The notes under the pieces: generated by a model | The model's input: only the letters and a program-made list of their open reading frames with translations | Told to the model about the DNA's origin: nothing | The model's database searches: none | Part shown: positions 52,981 to 61,366 of the stretch, piece by piece | Numbering within the stretch: position 1 is the stretch's first letter | How the letters are laid out: each line of letters begins with the position of its first letter | Assembly (NCBI GenBank): GCA_965659415.1 | Contig: CBFHVA010000003.1 | Span: 1 to 64,000, forward strand | Length of the DNA stretch: 64,000 bases | Direction of reading: 5' to 3' | Source of the DNA: Phaeocystidibacter sp965659415 | Lineage (GTDB): Bacteria > Bacteroidota > Bacteroidia > Flavobacteriales > Schleiferiaceae | Made by a program: the position numbers and the translations under genes

Positions 52981-55041
52981 ATGAAGAATCTGCTTACCGT
53001 TTTACTCATAGGTACTATGTTACAAATGAATGCTCAAGACCGAATCATGACGCCAGACTTACTTTGGCAACTCGGACGTGTATCACTAGAAGATGTTCAC
53101 GAAGATGGAGAACGCGTTCTATACGGAGTTACCCGTTACAATCTCGAGCAAAATAAAGGTGAGCGCGATTTATATGTGTACGACGCAAGCACAGGATCTC
53201 CTCAATTGGTTATTGACCTTCCAGGTAGCGAAGGAGCGGCGGTATTCTTCGATGAGAACACCATCGGTTACGCCAAAGATGGTCAATATTGGAAAACGGA
53301 AATCGGCGGGACGCCTGTAAAGCTGACAGATCTACCAGAGGGTAGCGGCAATTTCAAACCTATTCAAACAGATGACGGTGAGTGGCACTTGTGTTTCAGT
53401 GTTCGCGAAAAGGTCTTCCCTACCTCCGCCGATCAGTATGGATCTTTGCCAGAAGCGGAATTCCGAATCATCGAAGACCTAATGTATCGCCATTGGGATC
53501 ATTGGTCGGATGAATATGTAAACCACCCAGCCTTCGGAAGCTTAGATTTATCAGGCGAAACCATGATCACACACGAAGGTGTTGATTACACGCACTTGAT
53601 GAAAGGTGAACAGTTCGAAAGCCCAATTCCACCTTTCAGTGGAAGTGAGTCGTTCACGATGAGTGGAGATGGTAAGTGGATTGCCTATAATACCAAGAAA
53701 AAGGTAGGAAAGGATTTTGCTCAGAGCACAAACAGCGCGATTTATCTCTACAATATTGAATCAGGAGAGACTATAGAAGTGCCAGGACAAATGGGATACG
53801 ACAGTCATCCTCAATTCTCTCCAAGAAGCAATTACCTCGCTTTCTTAAGCATGGCTAGAGATGGTTATGAATCTGATGAAAACCGCTTGGCTATATACGA
53901 TATTGAAGGTGGCTTCACCTCAATTGTGGGCGAGGCCAATGATCTCCAAGTGGAATACATCAATGATTTCCAGTGGGATGATCAAAACAACTTCTATGTA
54001 AATGTTCCGATTCGTGCCACGCAGCAAATTGGGCAGCTTCAAATCGATCGACCTAAGGAAGGCGAAAGGATTGGATATGATCTAGAACTGATCACGGAAG
54101 GCCACTACAACTACAATAGCTTCATCAGTGCGAATGAAGAGCTTTATGCCGAGCGTCAGGACATGAATCACGCCACGGAAATTTTTTATGTGGATGGAGA
54201 TGAAGTAAGCGCTATCACGCATGTGAATGATGCCATTTACGATCAAACGGATTTGAGCCGAATTGAGAAGCGAATGGTTACGACCTCCGATGGCAAAGAG
54301 ATGCTCACTTGGGTGATTTATCCGCCTGATTTCGACGAAACCAAAAAGTACCCTACGTTGCTCTATTGCCAAGGCGGCCCTCAAAGCCCGGTGAGTCAGT
54401 TCTACAGCTTCCGTTGGAACTTCCAAGTGATGGCAGCCCAAGGATACATTGTGGTAGCGCCAAACCGAAGAGGCGTTCAAGGCTTTGGCTCTGATTGGAA
54501 TGAGCAGATTTCTGGTGATTGGGGCGGACAAGCCATGCGAGACTACTTGGCAGCGATTGACGATGTAGCTCAAGAACCGTACGTGGACACTGAGAACTTA
54601 GGTGCCGTGGGTGCGAGCTATGGTGGATATAGCGTATACATGCTCGCGGGAATTCACGAAGGTCGATTTAGCGCATTTATTAGTCATTGCGGCTTGTTCA
54701 ACATGGAAAGCTGGTACGGAACCACTGAAGAGTTGTTCTTCGCCAATTGGGACTTAGGTGGACCATATTGGCAAGATCCACAGCCGTTGAGCTATACACA
54801 GTTCAACCCGGCCAAGTTTGTTCAAAACTGGGACACCCCTATTCTCGTCATTCACGGTGGCAGGGACTTTAGAGTTCCAGAAAACCAAGGCATGGAAGCC
54901 TTTCAAGCGGCTCAAATTCAAGGGGTGGAATCAAGGTTCCTTTACTTCCCGAATGAAGGTCACTGGGTGCTTAACCCGCAAAATGGCATGGTTTGGCATT
55001 CGGAGTTCTTTAAGTGGTTGGGGGAGCATTTGAAGAGGTAA
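52981..55041 (+). CDS. S9-family prolyl-oligopeptidase-like serine peptidase (secreted)
   Basis: The 686-residue product has a signal peptide (MKNLLTVLLIGTMLQMNAQ), a beta-propeller over residues about 30-410, and an alpha/beta-hydrolase domain with nucleophile GASYGGY, acid HGGRDFRVP and histidine FPNEGHWVLNP. This is the DPP-V/acylaminoacyl-peptidase-like group, releasing dipeptides or short peptides in the periplasm. It ends just before hairpin array A. Confidence 0.92.
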   Translation: MKNLLTVLLIGTMLQMNAQDRIMTPDLLWQLGRVSLEDVHEDGERVLYGVTRYNLEQNKGERDLYVYDASTGSPQLVIDLPGSEGAAVFFDENTIGYAKDGQYWKTEIGGTPVKLTDLPEGSGNFKPIQTDDGEWHLCFSVREKVFPTSADQYGSLPEAEFRIIEDLMYRHWDHWSDEYVNHPAFGSLDLSGETMITHEGVDYTHLMKGEQFESPIPPFSGSESFTMSGDGKWIAYNTKKKVGKDFAQSTNSAIYLYNIESGETIEVPGQMGYDSHPQFSPRSNYLAFLSMARDGYESDENRLAIYDIEGGFTSIVGEANDLQVEYINDFQWDDQNNFYVNVPIRATQQIGQLQIDRPKEGERIGYDLELITEGHYNYNSFISANEELYAERQDMNHATEIFYVDGDEVSAITHVNDAIYDQTDLSRIEKRMVTTSDGKEMLTWVIYPPDFDETKKYPTLLYCQGGPQSPVSQFYSFRWNFQVMAAQGYIVVAPNRRGVQGFGSDWNEQISGDWGGQAMRDYLAAIDDVAQEPYVDTENLGAVGASYGGYSVYMLAGIHEGRFSAFISHCGLFNMESWYGTTEELFFANWDLGGPYWQDPQPLSYTQFNPAKFVQNWDTPILVIHGGRDFRVPENQGMEAFQAAQIQGVESRFLYFPNEGHWVLNPQNGMVWHSEFFKWLGEHLKR

Positions 55042-55043
55042 GG

Positions 55044-55143
55044 TTCATTCGCCTAGCGGCGAACGAAAAGGTTCCCCGCTTGACAGCGGGGAAAAGGTGG
55101 CTTACCTGTCGGTAAGCAAAGGTCTTCCGCCTGGCGGCGGAAG
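55044..55143. repeat. Hairpin array A: four short hairpins with covarying stems
   Basis: Four hairpins: 55048-55063 (TTCGCC, loop TAGC), 55072-55093 (TTCCCCGCT, loop TGAC), 55100-55117 (GCTTACC, loop TGTC) and 55124-55143 (CTTCCGCC, loop TGGC). Stems are all perfect but unrelated in sequence; loops are TNNC (GNNA on the other strand). Linkers are AAAGG(T). The array lies 60 nt beyond the 3' end of the four-helix-bundle gene. Confidence 0.85.
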
Positions 55144-55203
55144 AAAGAAGCCGTCAATGATTTCAATGAGGTTTGCACCTTGGAAAGATGCGTGCATCTG
55201 ACA

Positions 55204-55593
55204 TTAGAAATGATTCTTACGACTATCAGGGTTTAGGTTCGAGGAACGTTTCTTAGAAAGGTAACGCATGAGGACGAAGAGCTGTAAATCCACTTCGAAG
55301 AGAATCTCCTCGAGGTCCGTCACTTCATCACTTGGAAAAGCATCGCGGTACCACGGCTCTTCCAACATGCACAACACCTCGTTGCAAGATCGCTTAGCGT
55401 AATCCAAAAAGCGCAGCTTGTCGCCCAAATAACGGGTAGCAAATCCTTCATGGTAGTTATTGGAAATGCTCCTACTCGCTCGTTCTAACTGCGACGCAAA
55501 ATCATACCGTCTATACTCAGACACACATTTCGCGCATTGCCTCTGAACGATCACCAGCTGTCCAGATATTAGTTCCTCAAGTCCTTCTTCCAT
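55204..55593 (-). CDS. Four-helix-bundle protein (S23/23S rRNA-IVS-type, bAvd-like)
   Basis: The 129-residue product matches the PF05635 family: FASQLERASRSISNNYHEGF corresponds to the usual TSQLRRAAxSIPxNIAEG segment, followed by DKLRFLDYAKRSCNEVLCML where family members have FIxFLxIAxGSxxELEtqL. The fold is four helices forming pentamers; relatives occur in intervening sequences of 23S rRNA and, as bAvd, in diversity-generating retroelements, where they bind nucleic acid and a reverse transcriptase. No reverse transcriptase is nearby. The gene is bracketed by hairpin arrays A and B in opposite orientation. Confidence 0.8.
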   Translation of the reverse strand: MEEGLEELISGQLVIVQRQCAKCVSEYRRYDFASQLERASRSISNNYHEGFATRYLGDKLRFLDYAKRSCNEVLCMLEEPWYRDAFPSDEVTDLEEILFEVDLQLFVLMRYLSKKRSSNLNPDSRKNHF

Positions 55594-55626
55594 AATCGCA
55601 ATCTCCCAAAGATCTCCCCTCCCACT

Positions 55627-55664
55627 CGTAGATACACGAATACAAACGTTTGCATCCGTCTACG
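55627..55664 (-). promoter_or_regulatory. Long hairpin in the leader of the four-helix-bundle gene
   Basis: CGTAGA (55627-55632) pairs with TCTACG (55659-55664), and CGAATACAAAC with GTTTGCATCCG (55637-55658, with wobbles). It ends about 34 nt before the ATG at 55593 and differs in size from the array hairpins. Confidence 0.6.
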
Positions 55665-55680
55665 TCGCTCAGCCCCCTTT

Positions 55681-55772
55681 CACTCGCGTCAGCGAGTGTC
55701 CTTTCATGAGCTGCAGGCGTATACCCTTTCGCGAGCCCCAGCGAGCGACCTTTTACGAGCAACAGCGAGTAA
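55681..55772. repeat. Hairpin array B: four short hairpins, inverted relative to array A
   Basis: Plus-strand hairpins: 55681-55698 (CACTCGC, loop GTCA), 55706-55722 (AT-GA-GC, weaker), 55729-55748 (TCGC-GA-GC, loop CCCA, GC-GA-GCGA) and 55753-55772 (TTAC-GA-GC, loop AACA, GC-GA-GTAA). CCTT lies in each linker, the complement of AAGG in array A. Two hairpins carry tandem G-A/A-G mismatches. The array could be read as the N-terminus of the following M16 gene, which I reject. Confidence 0.8.
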
Positions 55773-55797
55773 CTCTTTTTCCGTACTTTCGCCAGCC

Positions 55798-57030
55798 GTG
55801 GAAACGCCTCATGAAATATTCCAATTACCTAATGGCTTGCGAGTTGTACACCGTCAGGTAGACAGCCCCGTGGCCCATTGTGGACTGGTAATTAATGCCG
55901 GCTCGCGCGACGAAAACGACAACGAACAAGGGATGGCCCACTTCATTGAGCACGTGCTGTTCAAAGGTACCAAGAAGCGCAAGGCCTTTCACATTTTGAG
56001 TCGACTTGAAGATGTGGGTGGTGAACTTAACGCCTATACGAGCAAGGAAGAAACCATCCTATATGCTTCCACCTTGCAAAGGCATCTCCCAAGAGCCATC
56101 GAACTGCTTTTTGAAATTGCCTTTGAATCCGTTCTTCCCCAAAAGGAAGTGGACAAGGAGCGCGAGGTAATTAAGGACGAAATCAGCTCGTATCTCGATT
56201 CCCCAAGTGAACTCATTTTTGATGATTTCGAAGACCTTATTTATTCCGGTCATCCTATTGGAAGGAATATCCTTGGCACCCCTGAAAGCTTGGGTGAAAT
56301 TAACCGCGACCGACTCATTCAATGGATGAAGAAGCACTATTCACCGGAGCGAATGGTGTTTAGTGTAGTGGGTAATTTTACCTCAGCGGAAATCAAAAAA
56401 TGGCTGCATAAATACGCGGAAGAATTACCCCAGGGAGATCCGCGCTACCACCGTAGACCCATCAACGATTATACGCCTCAATATCTTTCAGCCGAAAAGG
56501 AAACCTATCAGACCCATGCCATAATCGGAGCAAGGGGTTATGATATGCATCACGATCACCTCACGGCTTTGGTACTGTTGAACAATCTGTTGGGTGGTCC
56601 TGGAATGAATTCTCGACTCAATTTGAACATACGCGAGAAATACGGATTCGCCTATAACATTGAGTCATTCTACACGCCTTATACCGATACGGGAGCATTA
56701 GGCGTATATCTAGGCACGGATAAAGGAACCATCGATCGTAGTTTGAAGTTGGTTCTTCGCGAGTTGAAAAAGTTGCGCGACACACGTCTTGGAGTGGTAC
56801 AGCTTAAGAAAGCCAAACAACAATTACTGGGTCAGATTGCGCTGGCGCAAGAGAGCAATGCCAATTCTATGATCAGTCAGGGTCGGACGCTCCTTCATTA
56901 CAACAAAATTGAGTCGTTTGCGCACATGACATCCAAGGTAGAAGCGGTAACTTCTGATCGCCTTTTACAAGTGGCTAATGAGGTGTTTGCGCCTGATCAA
57001 CTGAGCACCCTGATCTACAAAGCGCGTTGA
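55798..57030 (+). CDS. M16 (pitrilysin-type) zinc peptidase, cytosolic
   Basis: From GTG 55798 the 410-residue product starts METPHEIFQLPNGLRVVHRQ and has HxxEH in MAHFIEHVLFKGTKKRK, GGELNAYTSKEETILYA, and downstream Glu in KEREVIKDEISSY. It has no signal peptide, unlike the pair at 43-47 kb. The open frame continues 34 codons upstream to a GTG at 55696 but those codons are array B; a TACTTTCG promoter box lies 6 nt before GTG 55798. It probably cleaves peptides or presequence-like substrates. Confidence 0.9.
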   Translation: METPHEIFQLPNGLRVVHRQVDSPVAHCGLVINAGSRDENDNEQGMAHFIEHVLFKGTKKRKAFHILSRLEDVGGELNAYTSKEETILYASTLQRHLPRAIELLFEIAFESVLPQKEVDKEREVIKDEISSYLDSPSELIFDDFEDLIYSGHPIGRNILGTPESLGEINRDRLIQWMKKHYSPERMVFSVVGNFTSAEIKKWLHKYAEELPQGDPRYHRRPINDYTPQYLSAEKETYQTHAIIGARGYDMHHDHLTALVLLNNLLGGPGMNSRLNLNIREKYGFAYNIESFYTPYTDTGALGVYLGTDKGTIDRSLKLVLRELKKLRDTRLGVVQLKKAKQQLLGQIALAQESNANSMISQGRTLLHYNKIESFAHMTSKVEAVTSDRLLQVANEVFAPDQLSTLIYKAR

Positions 57031-57261
57031 TTACAAGTGCTCATCAAGCCCATCCAGAGCGCCTAGATTCGAATCCTTCACTTCACTCCCCTTCCAAAAA
57101 GTGATAAGCACTACAATCCCCTGTATTGCAGCTTGGAGCAATATAGCATGCACTAGTATGAAAAATCCCCATTCCTCAAAAACATAAAAGCCGTCTCCGA
57201 ACAGGATGGCCTCATTTACAAAAAGTACAATCAAACCTAATGAGAGAAATACAGCTGTCAT
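57031..57261 (-). CDS. Small two-helix membrane protein, function unknown
   Basis: The 76-residue product has hydrophobic segments at about residues 3-22 and 33-54 and an acidic tail (GALDGLDEHL). Its ATG overlaps the stop of the next upstream gene (ATGA). It begins directly beside the M16 stop on the other strand. No family was recognised. Confidence 0.6.
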   Translation of the reverse strand: MTAVFLSLGLIVLFVNEAILFGDGFYVFEEWGFFILVHAILLQAAIQGIVVLITFWKGSEVKDSNLGALDGLDEHL

Positions 57262-57446
57262 GAGCCATAATTAGTCCTCCATCTCGGTAGATTCATCTGA
57301 AAACGGTGTGTGCTCCCTTCCTGAATGTGAACTTCCCTCTTTAATCGTGGTATAGCGAATACAAAGATGACCATTATGCCAAACATGAAAATAGTTCCTT
57401 TTAAACCACTAGTCGTACCCTCGTCACGAGCTTCGAGAATGTTCAT
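57258..57446 (-). CDS. Small single-pass membrane protein, function unknown
   Basis: The 62-residue product has one membrane helix (GTIFMFGIMVIFVFAIPRL) and a basic tail. It is coupled to the next gene by ATGA, and its ATG follows the stop of a 27-codon frame upstream. It belongs to a run of three tiny membrane-protein genes. Confidence 0.55.
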   Translation of the reverse strand: MNILEARDEGTTSGLKGTIFMFGIMVIFVFAIPRLKREVHIQEGSTHRFQMNLPRWRTNYGS

Positions 57447-57530
57447 CTAAAAAAAGAGTCCCGTGGCGATAAAAAATTCGATGATCAGAACCATTCTCCA
57501 CTTATTATACGTTTTCAAATGTAGCTTCAT
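57447..57530 (-). CDS. Possible 27-residue membrane peptide
   Basis: ATG at 57530 opens a 27-codon frame ending with TAG immediately before the ATG of the 57258-57446 gene. The product (WRMVLIIEFFIATGLFF at the C-terminus) is a short hydrophobic peptide. The abutting stop/start supports translation, but so short a frame may be chance. Confidence 0.4.
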   Translation of the reverse strand: MKLHLKTYNKWRMVLIIEFFIATGLFF

Positions 57531-57584
57531 GAAACCCTCTTATTAAGCGCCTTATCCTTTGTACCTTCGATAAAAATTACTTCC

Positions 57585-58226
57585 ATGGAATTCCTTCCCG
57601 AAGATATCGATAGATACGCGCACAACCACACTTCTGCTGAGAACCAATTACTCGCAGAGCTCAACCGTGAAACCCATGCCAAGATTTTAAAGCCTCGCAT
57701 GCTTAGTGGTCACCTTCAAGGCCGAGTACTGAGCTTGATTTCCAAACTCCACAGACCTCAACGCATACTGGAGATTGGAACCTACACAGGCTATGCCGCC
57801 ATTTGCATGGCGGAAGGACTTGCAAAAGAAGGTATTCTACACACCATCGATATCAATGAAGAACTCGAAGACTTTGCTCGAGGTTATTTTGACAAGAGCG
57901 ACTTTGGGTCACAGATTATTCAACACGTAGGACATGCGCTCGACATCATTCCCACATTGCAGGAAAAATGGGATTTGGTGTTTATCGATGCCGATAAAGA
58001 GCATTACCTGGACTACTACGAACTCGTAATGAAGCAAATGAACCCGGGCGGACTCATACTTTGCGATAATGTACTCTGGAGTGGAAAGATTGTAGACGCC
58101 AAGGCGCAGGACAAAGACACCGTAGCACTGCGCGAATTAAATGAACGTGTGCACGCTGATGCTAGGGTTGAAAATGTCCTCCTACCCATTCGCGATGGCG
58201 TGATGGCCGCACGGGTACTTTCATGA
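57585..58226 (+). CDS. Class I SAM-dependent O-methyltransferase (COMT-like)
   Basis: The 213-residue product has the cation-dependent O-methyltransferase signatures: RILEIGTYTGYAAICMA (SAM motif I), HTIDINEE (acidic residue after strand 2), DLVFIDADKEHYLDYYE (metal aspartates), and GGLILCDNVLWSGKIVD. It transfers methyl to catechol-like or other hydroxyls; substrate unknown. Confidence 0.9.
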   Translation: MEFLPEDIDRYAHNHTSAENQLLAELNRETHAKILKPRMLSGHLQGRVLSLISKLHRPQRILEIGTYTGYAAICMAEGLAKEGILHTIDINEELEDFARGYFDKSDFGSQIIQHVGHALDIIPTLQEKWDLVFIDADKEHYLDYYELVMKQMNPGGLILCDNVLWSGKIVDAKAQDKDTVALRELNERVHADARVENVLLPIRDGVMAARVLS

Positions 58227-58307
58227 TGAAAGGCAGCTCGAAACCTGACAAAACGCATTTTTTAGACCGAGTAATGGTCGCAGCTTTGTACTTCAAGAAT
58301 TCGACAA

Positions 58308-59648
58308 ATGCTCACAGAGAAGTACAACTTAGCTGTTCCTCGTTACACGAGTTACCCTCCGGTTCCACATTGGGATCAGTCCAATTTCCATTCGGAGGAG
58401 GCGGTTAATCGCTTCGTGAATGAAGTTCGTAGGCGTGGGGAGTTCAGCTTATACCTGCACTTACCGTTCTGTGAGGCTCTGTGCACCTATTGTGGATGCA
58501 ATAAGCGAATCACCAAGAACCACGGAGTAGAGACACCCTACATTGAGAACATTCTCAAAGAGTGGCAAATGTACCTCGACCTGCTTGAGGGCATCGATTT
58601 CAAGATTTCGGGCATTCATTTAGGTGGAGGCACACCTACTTTTTTTGGTGCTGATAACTTGAACATCTTGCTCAGTAAAATGCTTCAGGGTATTTCTGTT
58701 TCAGATGATTTTGCATTTAGCTTCGAAGGACATCCGGCCAATACCAGCACCGAACATCTTCAAACGCTTTATGATCTTGGTTTCAAACGCATGAGCCTCG
58801 GAATTCAGGATTTTGACCCTAAAGTGCAGAAGGCCATTCACCGTTGGCAAAGTATAGAACAAGTTGAGGAGTGCGCGAAAGAGGCTCGCAGAATTGGCTA
58901 CACAAGCATCAATTTCGATCTCATCTATGGCCTTCCTTTCCAAACGCTTCAGGGCTTAGACAAAACTTTTACCGCAGTAACGCGCCTCCGCCCTGAGCGA
59001 ATCGCATTTTACAGCTATGCCCATGTCCCCTGGGTGAGTAAAAGTCAGCGCGCATACGACGAAAACGATTTACCTCAACCGGAGGAAAAGGAACGACTTT
59101 ACCGGTTGGGATGCGAAATCTTGAACCGTGCTGGGTACGTAGACGTGGGGATGGATCACTTTGTATTACCGGGAGACGAATTGTTCGAGGCCCGCGAGGA
59201 TCGAAAACTGCACAGAAACTTCATGGGGTACACCCACGAACGGGAGAAGTTACAATTGGGCTTAGGGGTATCCTCAATTAGCGATGGTTACGGCAGTTAC
59301 TGGCAGAATGAAAAGGTGGTGGAAGACTGGAGTGCACGAATTGAAAAAGGAGAATTGCCCATCATCAAAGGCCACCTCTTGCACGAAAAAGAGGAAGAAA
59401 TTCGCGAGAGAATACTCAAGCTTTCATGCTACTTCAAACTGAAGGAAATCGATTTGCTCTTCGCCATGGACATGGATGGCGACCTTATGGCCAAGCTTTA
59501 CCAGTTCGCTAAAGATGGCTTGATCGTTATCAACTCTCAGGGGCTAAAAGTTACCGAAGGGGGCAAGGCTTTTGTACGCGTAATTTGTGCGGCATTTGAC
59601 CCTGCCATGAATGTGATTAACGAAGGCGTTTTCAGTAAAGCTGTGTAA
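58308..59648 (+). CDS. hemN: Oxygen-independent coproporphyrinogen III dehydrogenase
   Basis: The 446-residue product has the radical-SAM cluster motif CEALCTYCGC (CxxxCxxC plus an extra Cys as in HemN), HLGGGTPTFF, FSFEGHPANTS, RMSLGIQDFDPKVQKAIHR, and a C-terminal HemN domain (KLSCYFKL). It makes protoporphyrinogen IX without oxygen, which would allow heme synthesis in low oxygen. The N-terminal YNLAVPRYTSYPPVPHW segment marks true HemN rather than HemW. Confidence 0.93.
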   Translation: MLTEKYNLAVPRYTSYPPVPHWDQSNFHSEEAVNRFVNEVRRRGEFSLYLHLPFCEALCTYCGCNKRITKNHGVETPYIENILKEWQMYLDLLEGIDFKISGIHLGGGTPTFFGADNLNILLSKMLQGISVSDDFAFSFEGHPANTSTEHLQTLYDLGFKRMSLGIQDFDPKVQKAIHRWQSIEQVEECAKEARRIGYTSINFDLIYGLPFQTLQGLDKTFTAVTRLRPERIAFYSYAHVPWVSKSQRAYDENDLPQPEEKERLYRLGCEILNRAGYVDVGMDHFVLPGDELFEAREDRKLHRNFMGYTHEREKLQLGLGVSSISDGYGSYWQNEKVVEDWSARIEKGELPIIKGHLLHEKEEEIRERILKLSCYFKLKEIDLLFAMDMDGDLMAKLYQFAKDGLIVINSQGLKVTEGGKAFVRVICAAFDPAMNVINEGVFSKAV

Positions 59649-59709
59649 CAATGGTCACAATTCAGGCCATCATTTGGCGCGAAATTGCTACAAATTAACC
59701 ACCATTTCG

Positions 59710-61290
59710 ATGAAAGCAATCTTATTTACCTCTGCATTACTCTTGGGTCTCATCTCTTGGGGACAAAACTTCGAGGTATATCTGGAGCCTGTGAGTGTTC
59801 CACAATTTGCCGGAGTTCAATCCTTCGCTTTTGGTCATGATTCGGGCAAGATCCTAGTTGTTGGAGGCCGATTAGATGGTCTTCATCGCAGGCAGCCTTG
59901 GGCCTCCTTTGACGCAGCTGGTCATAACAATCAGCTCTTTGTTATCGACCCCGCCACACAAACGGTTTGGAGCAGTTCTCTCAGCTCCTTGGCTGTAAAT
60001 GTGCAAGCTCAATTGAGCTCCACAAACTTGGAGTTCTATCAAGATGGAGATATGCTCTACCTCGTTGGTGGTTACGGAATGAATTCCAGTGGAAATCACA
60101 TCACCTTTCCGAATCTCACGGCCATTGATGTTCCGGGAATTACTCAAGCCATCATCAACAATCAGAATATTGCGCCCTTTGTCCGACAGATCACTCATTC
60201 AGACTTGAAGGTAACAGGCGGACAGCTATGGAAGGTGGACACTACCTATTACCTGGTAGGTGGCCAGCTCTTCGATGGTAGATATAATCCGATGGGGCCA
60301 TCTCATGGTCCTGGCTTTACACAAGCATACACGGATGCTGTTCGCCGATTCCACATCCAAGATGATGGAGTCAATCTAAGCGTGCAATTCCTAAACGAAT
60401 ATCAAGATGCCAATCTCCTTCACAAGAGAGACTTCAATGCCGTGCCCGTTATTCATGCAGATGGCACGGATGGCATCTATGCACTATCTGGGGTTTTTCA
60501 GCATACGGTGGACCTTCCGTGGATCAACGCGGTTCATATTGACGCAAATGGATTTAGTGAGGTAGCTGGATTTTCACATTACTACAATCCGTATCACGCC
60601 GCCAAATTATTCATGTATCATCCGGCTACTAAATCAATGGAGTATATCCTCTTTGGCGGCATCGCGCAATACTATCTTCAAAATGGTCAACGTGTTCAAG
60701 ACAACAATGTGCCGTTCGTAAAAACAATCACAAGAATCACGGCGGATAGCATGGGTGTGATGACCGAAACACCTTTAAACATGGAAATGCCTGACTATCT
60801 AGGAGCTGGAGCGGAATTCATTCCAACACACCCCTTCATCCTAAGAAATGAAATCATGGATGGGAGCACCATAACCAATGACAGCGTTGAAGTAGGTTTT
60901 ATAGTGGGCGGAATTCACAGTTCTGCCCCGAATATCTTTTTTATGAACGATGGCACCCAAAGTGATGCCTACACAGGCTTGTTTAGAGTCTACCTGATAA
61001 AACCTTCCTTTTCGATGATTGAAAGGGATTTTGAGGTTCGAGCCATGTACTTCGCTCCTAATCCTTCAACAGGTCAAGGCTTGCTCTACTTCAACCACGT
61101 CATCAATGAAGAATCTAACATTCAACTCATTTCCGCAGAGGGAAGGATGGTTAGGGAATTTGATTGCGAGACCTACACATCCCCTATCGCAGTGAATATG
61201 AATAACCTTCCCGATGGCGCTTACATTTTAAAATTAATAACCACTGAAGGAGAATGGTCAACTAAGGTCAACCTCCAAAGAAGAGAGTAG
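59710..61290 (+). CDS. Secreted kelch-like protein with type A T9SS sorting domain
   Basis: From the ATG at 59710, the 526-residue product has a signal peptide (LFTSALLLGLISWGQ), kelch-like blades with repeated VVGG, LVGG and LVGGQ motifs, and a C-terminal domain FAPNPSTGQGLLYF, IQLISAEGRMV, LPDGAYILKLITTEG, STKVNLQR, the Por/type A sorting signal of type IX secretion. It should be exported to the surface. Start chosen to open the signal peptide. Confidence 0.85.
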   Translation: MKAILFTSALLLGLISWGQNFEVYLEPVSVPQFAGVQSFAFGHDSGKILVVGGRLDGLHRRQPWASFDAAGHNNQLFVIDPATQTVWSSSLSSLAVNVQAQLSSTNLEFYQDGDMLYLVGGYGMNSSGNHITFPNLTAIDVPGITQAIINNQNIAPFVRQITHSDLKVTGGQLWKVDTTYYLVGGQLFDGRYNPMGPSHGPGFTQAYTDAVRRFHIQDDGVNLSVQFLNEYQDANLLHKRDFNAVPVIHADGTDGIYALSGVFQHTVDLPWINAVHIDANGFSEVAGFSHYYNPYHAAKLFMYHPATKSMEYILFGGIAQYYLQNGQRVQDNNVPFVKTITRITADSMGVMTETPLNMEMPDYLGAGAEFIPTHPFILRNEIMDGSTITNDSVEVGFIVGGIHSSAPNIFFMNDGTQSDAYTGLFRVYLIKPSFSMIERDFEVRAMYFAPNPSTGQGLLYFNHVINEESNIQLISAEGRMVREFDCETYTSPIAVNMNNLPDGAYILKLITTEGEWSTKVNLQRRE

Positions 61291-61366
61291 ATAAGTACGC
61301 CAATGCCGTATGTTTTCACGTTCATAAATGGGCCACATTTGAATTCAACCTCAAATGCCCATTCAA

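Noticed and set aside
55044..55143. CRISPR array
   Set aside because: Repeats are not identical; what is conserved is hairpin form and a short linker, and no cas gene is present.
55204..55593. Diversity-generating retroelement (bAvd-like gene)
   Set aside because: No reverse transcriptase, template repeat or variable repeat was seen within the window.
55044..55772. REP/BIME element mobilised by a RAYT transposase
   Set aside because: The hairpin stems are too diverse for REP sequences and the adjacent protein is a four-helix bundle, not a Y1-type transposase.
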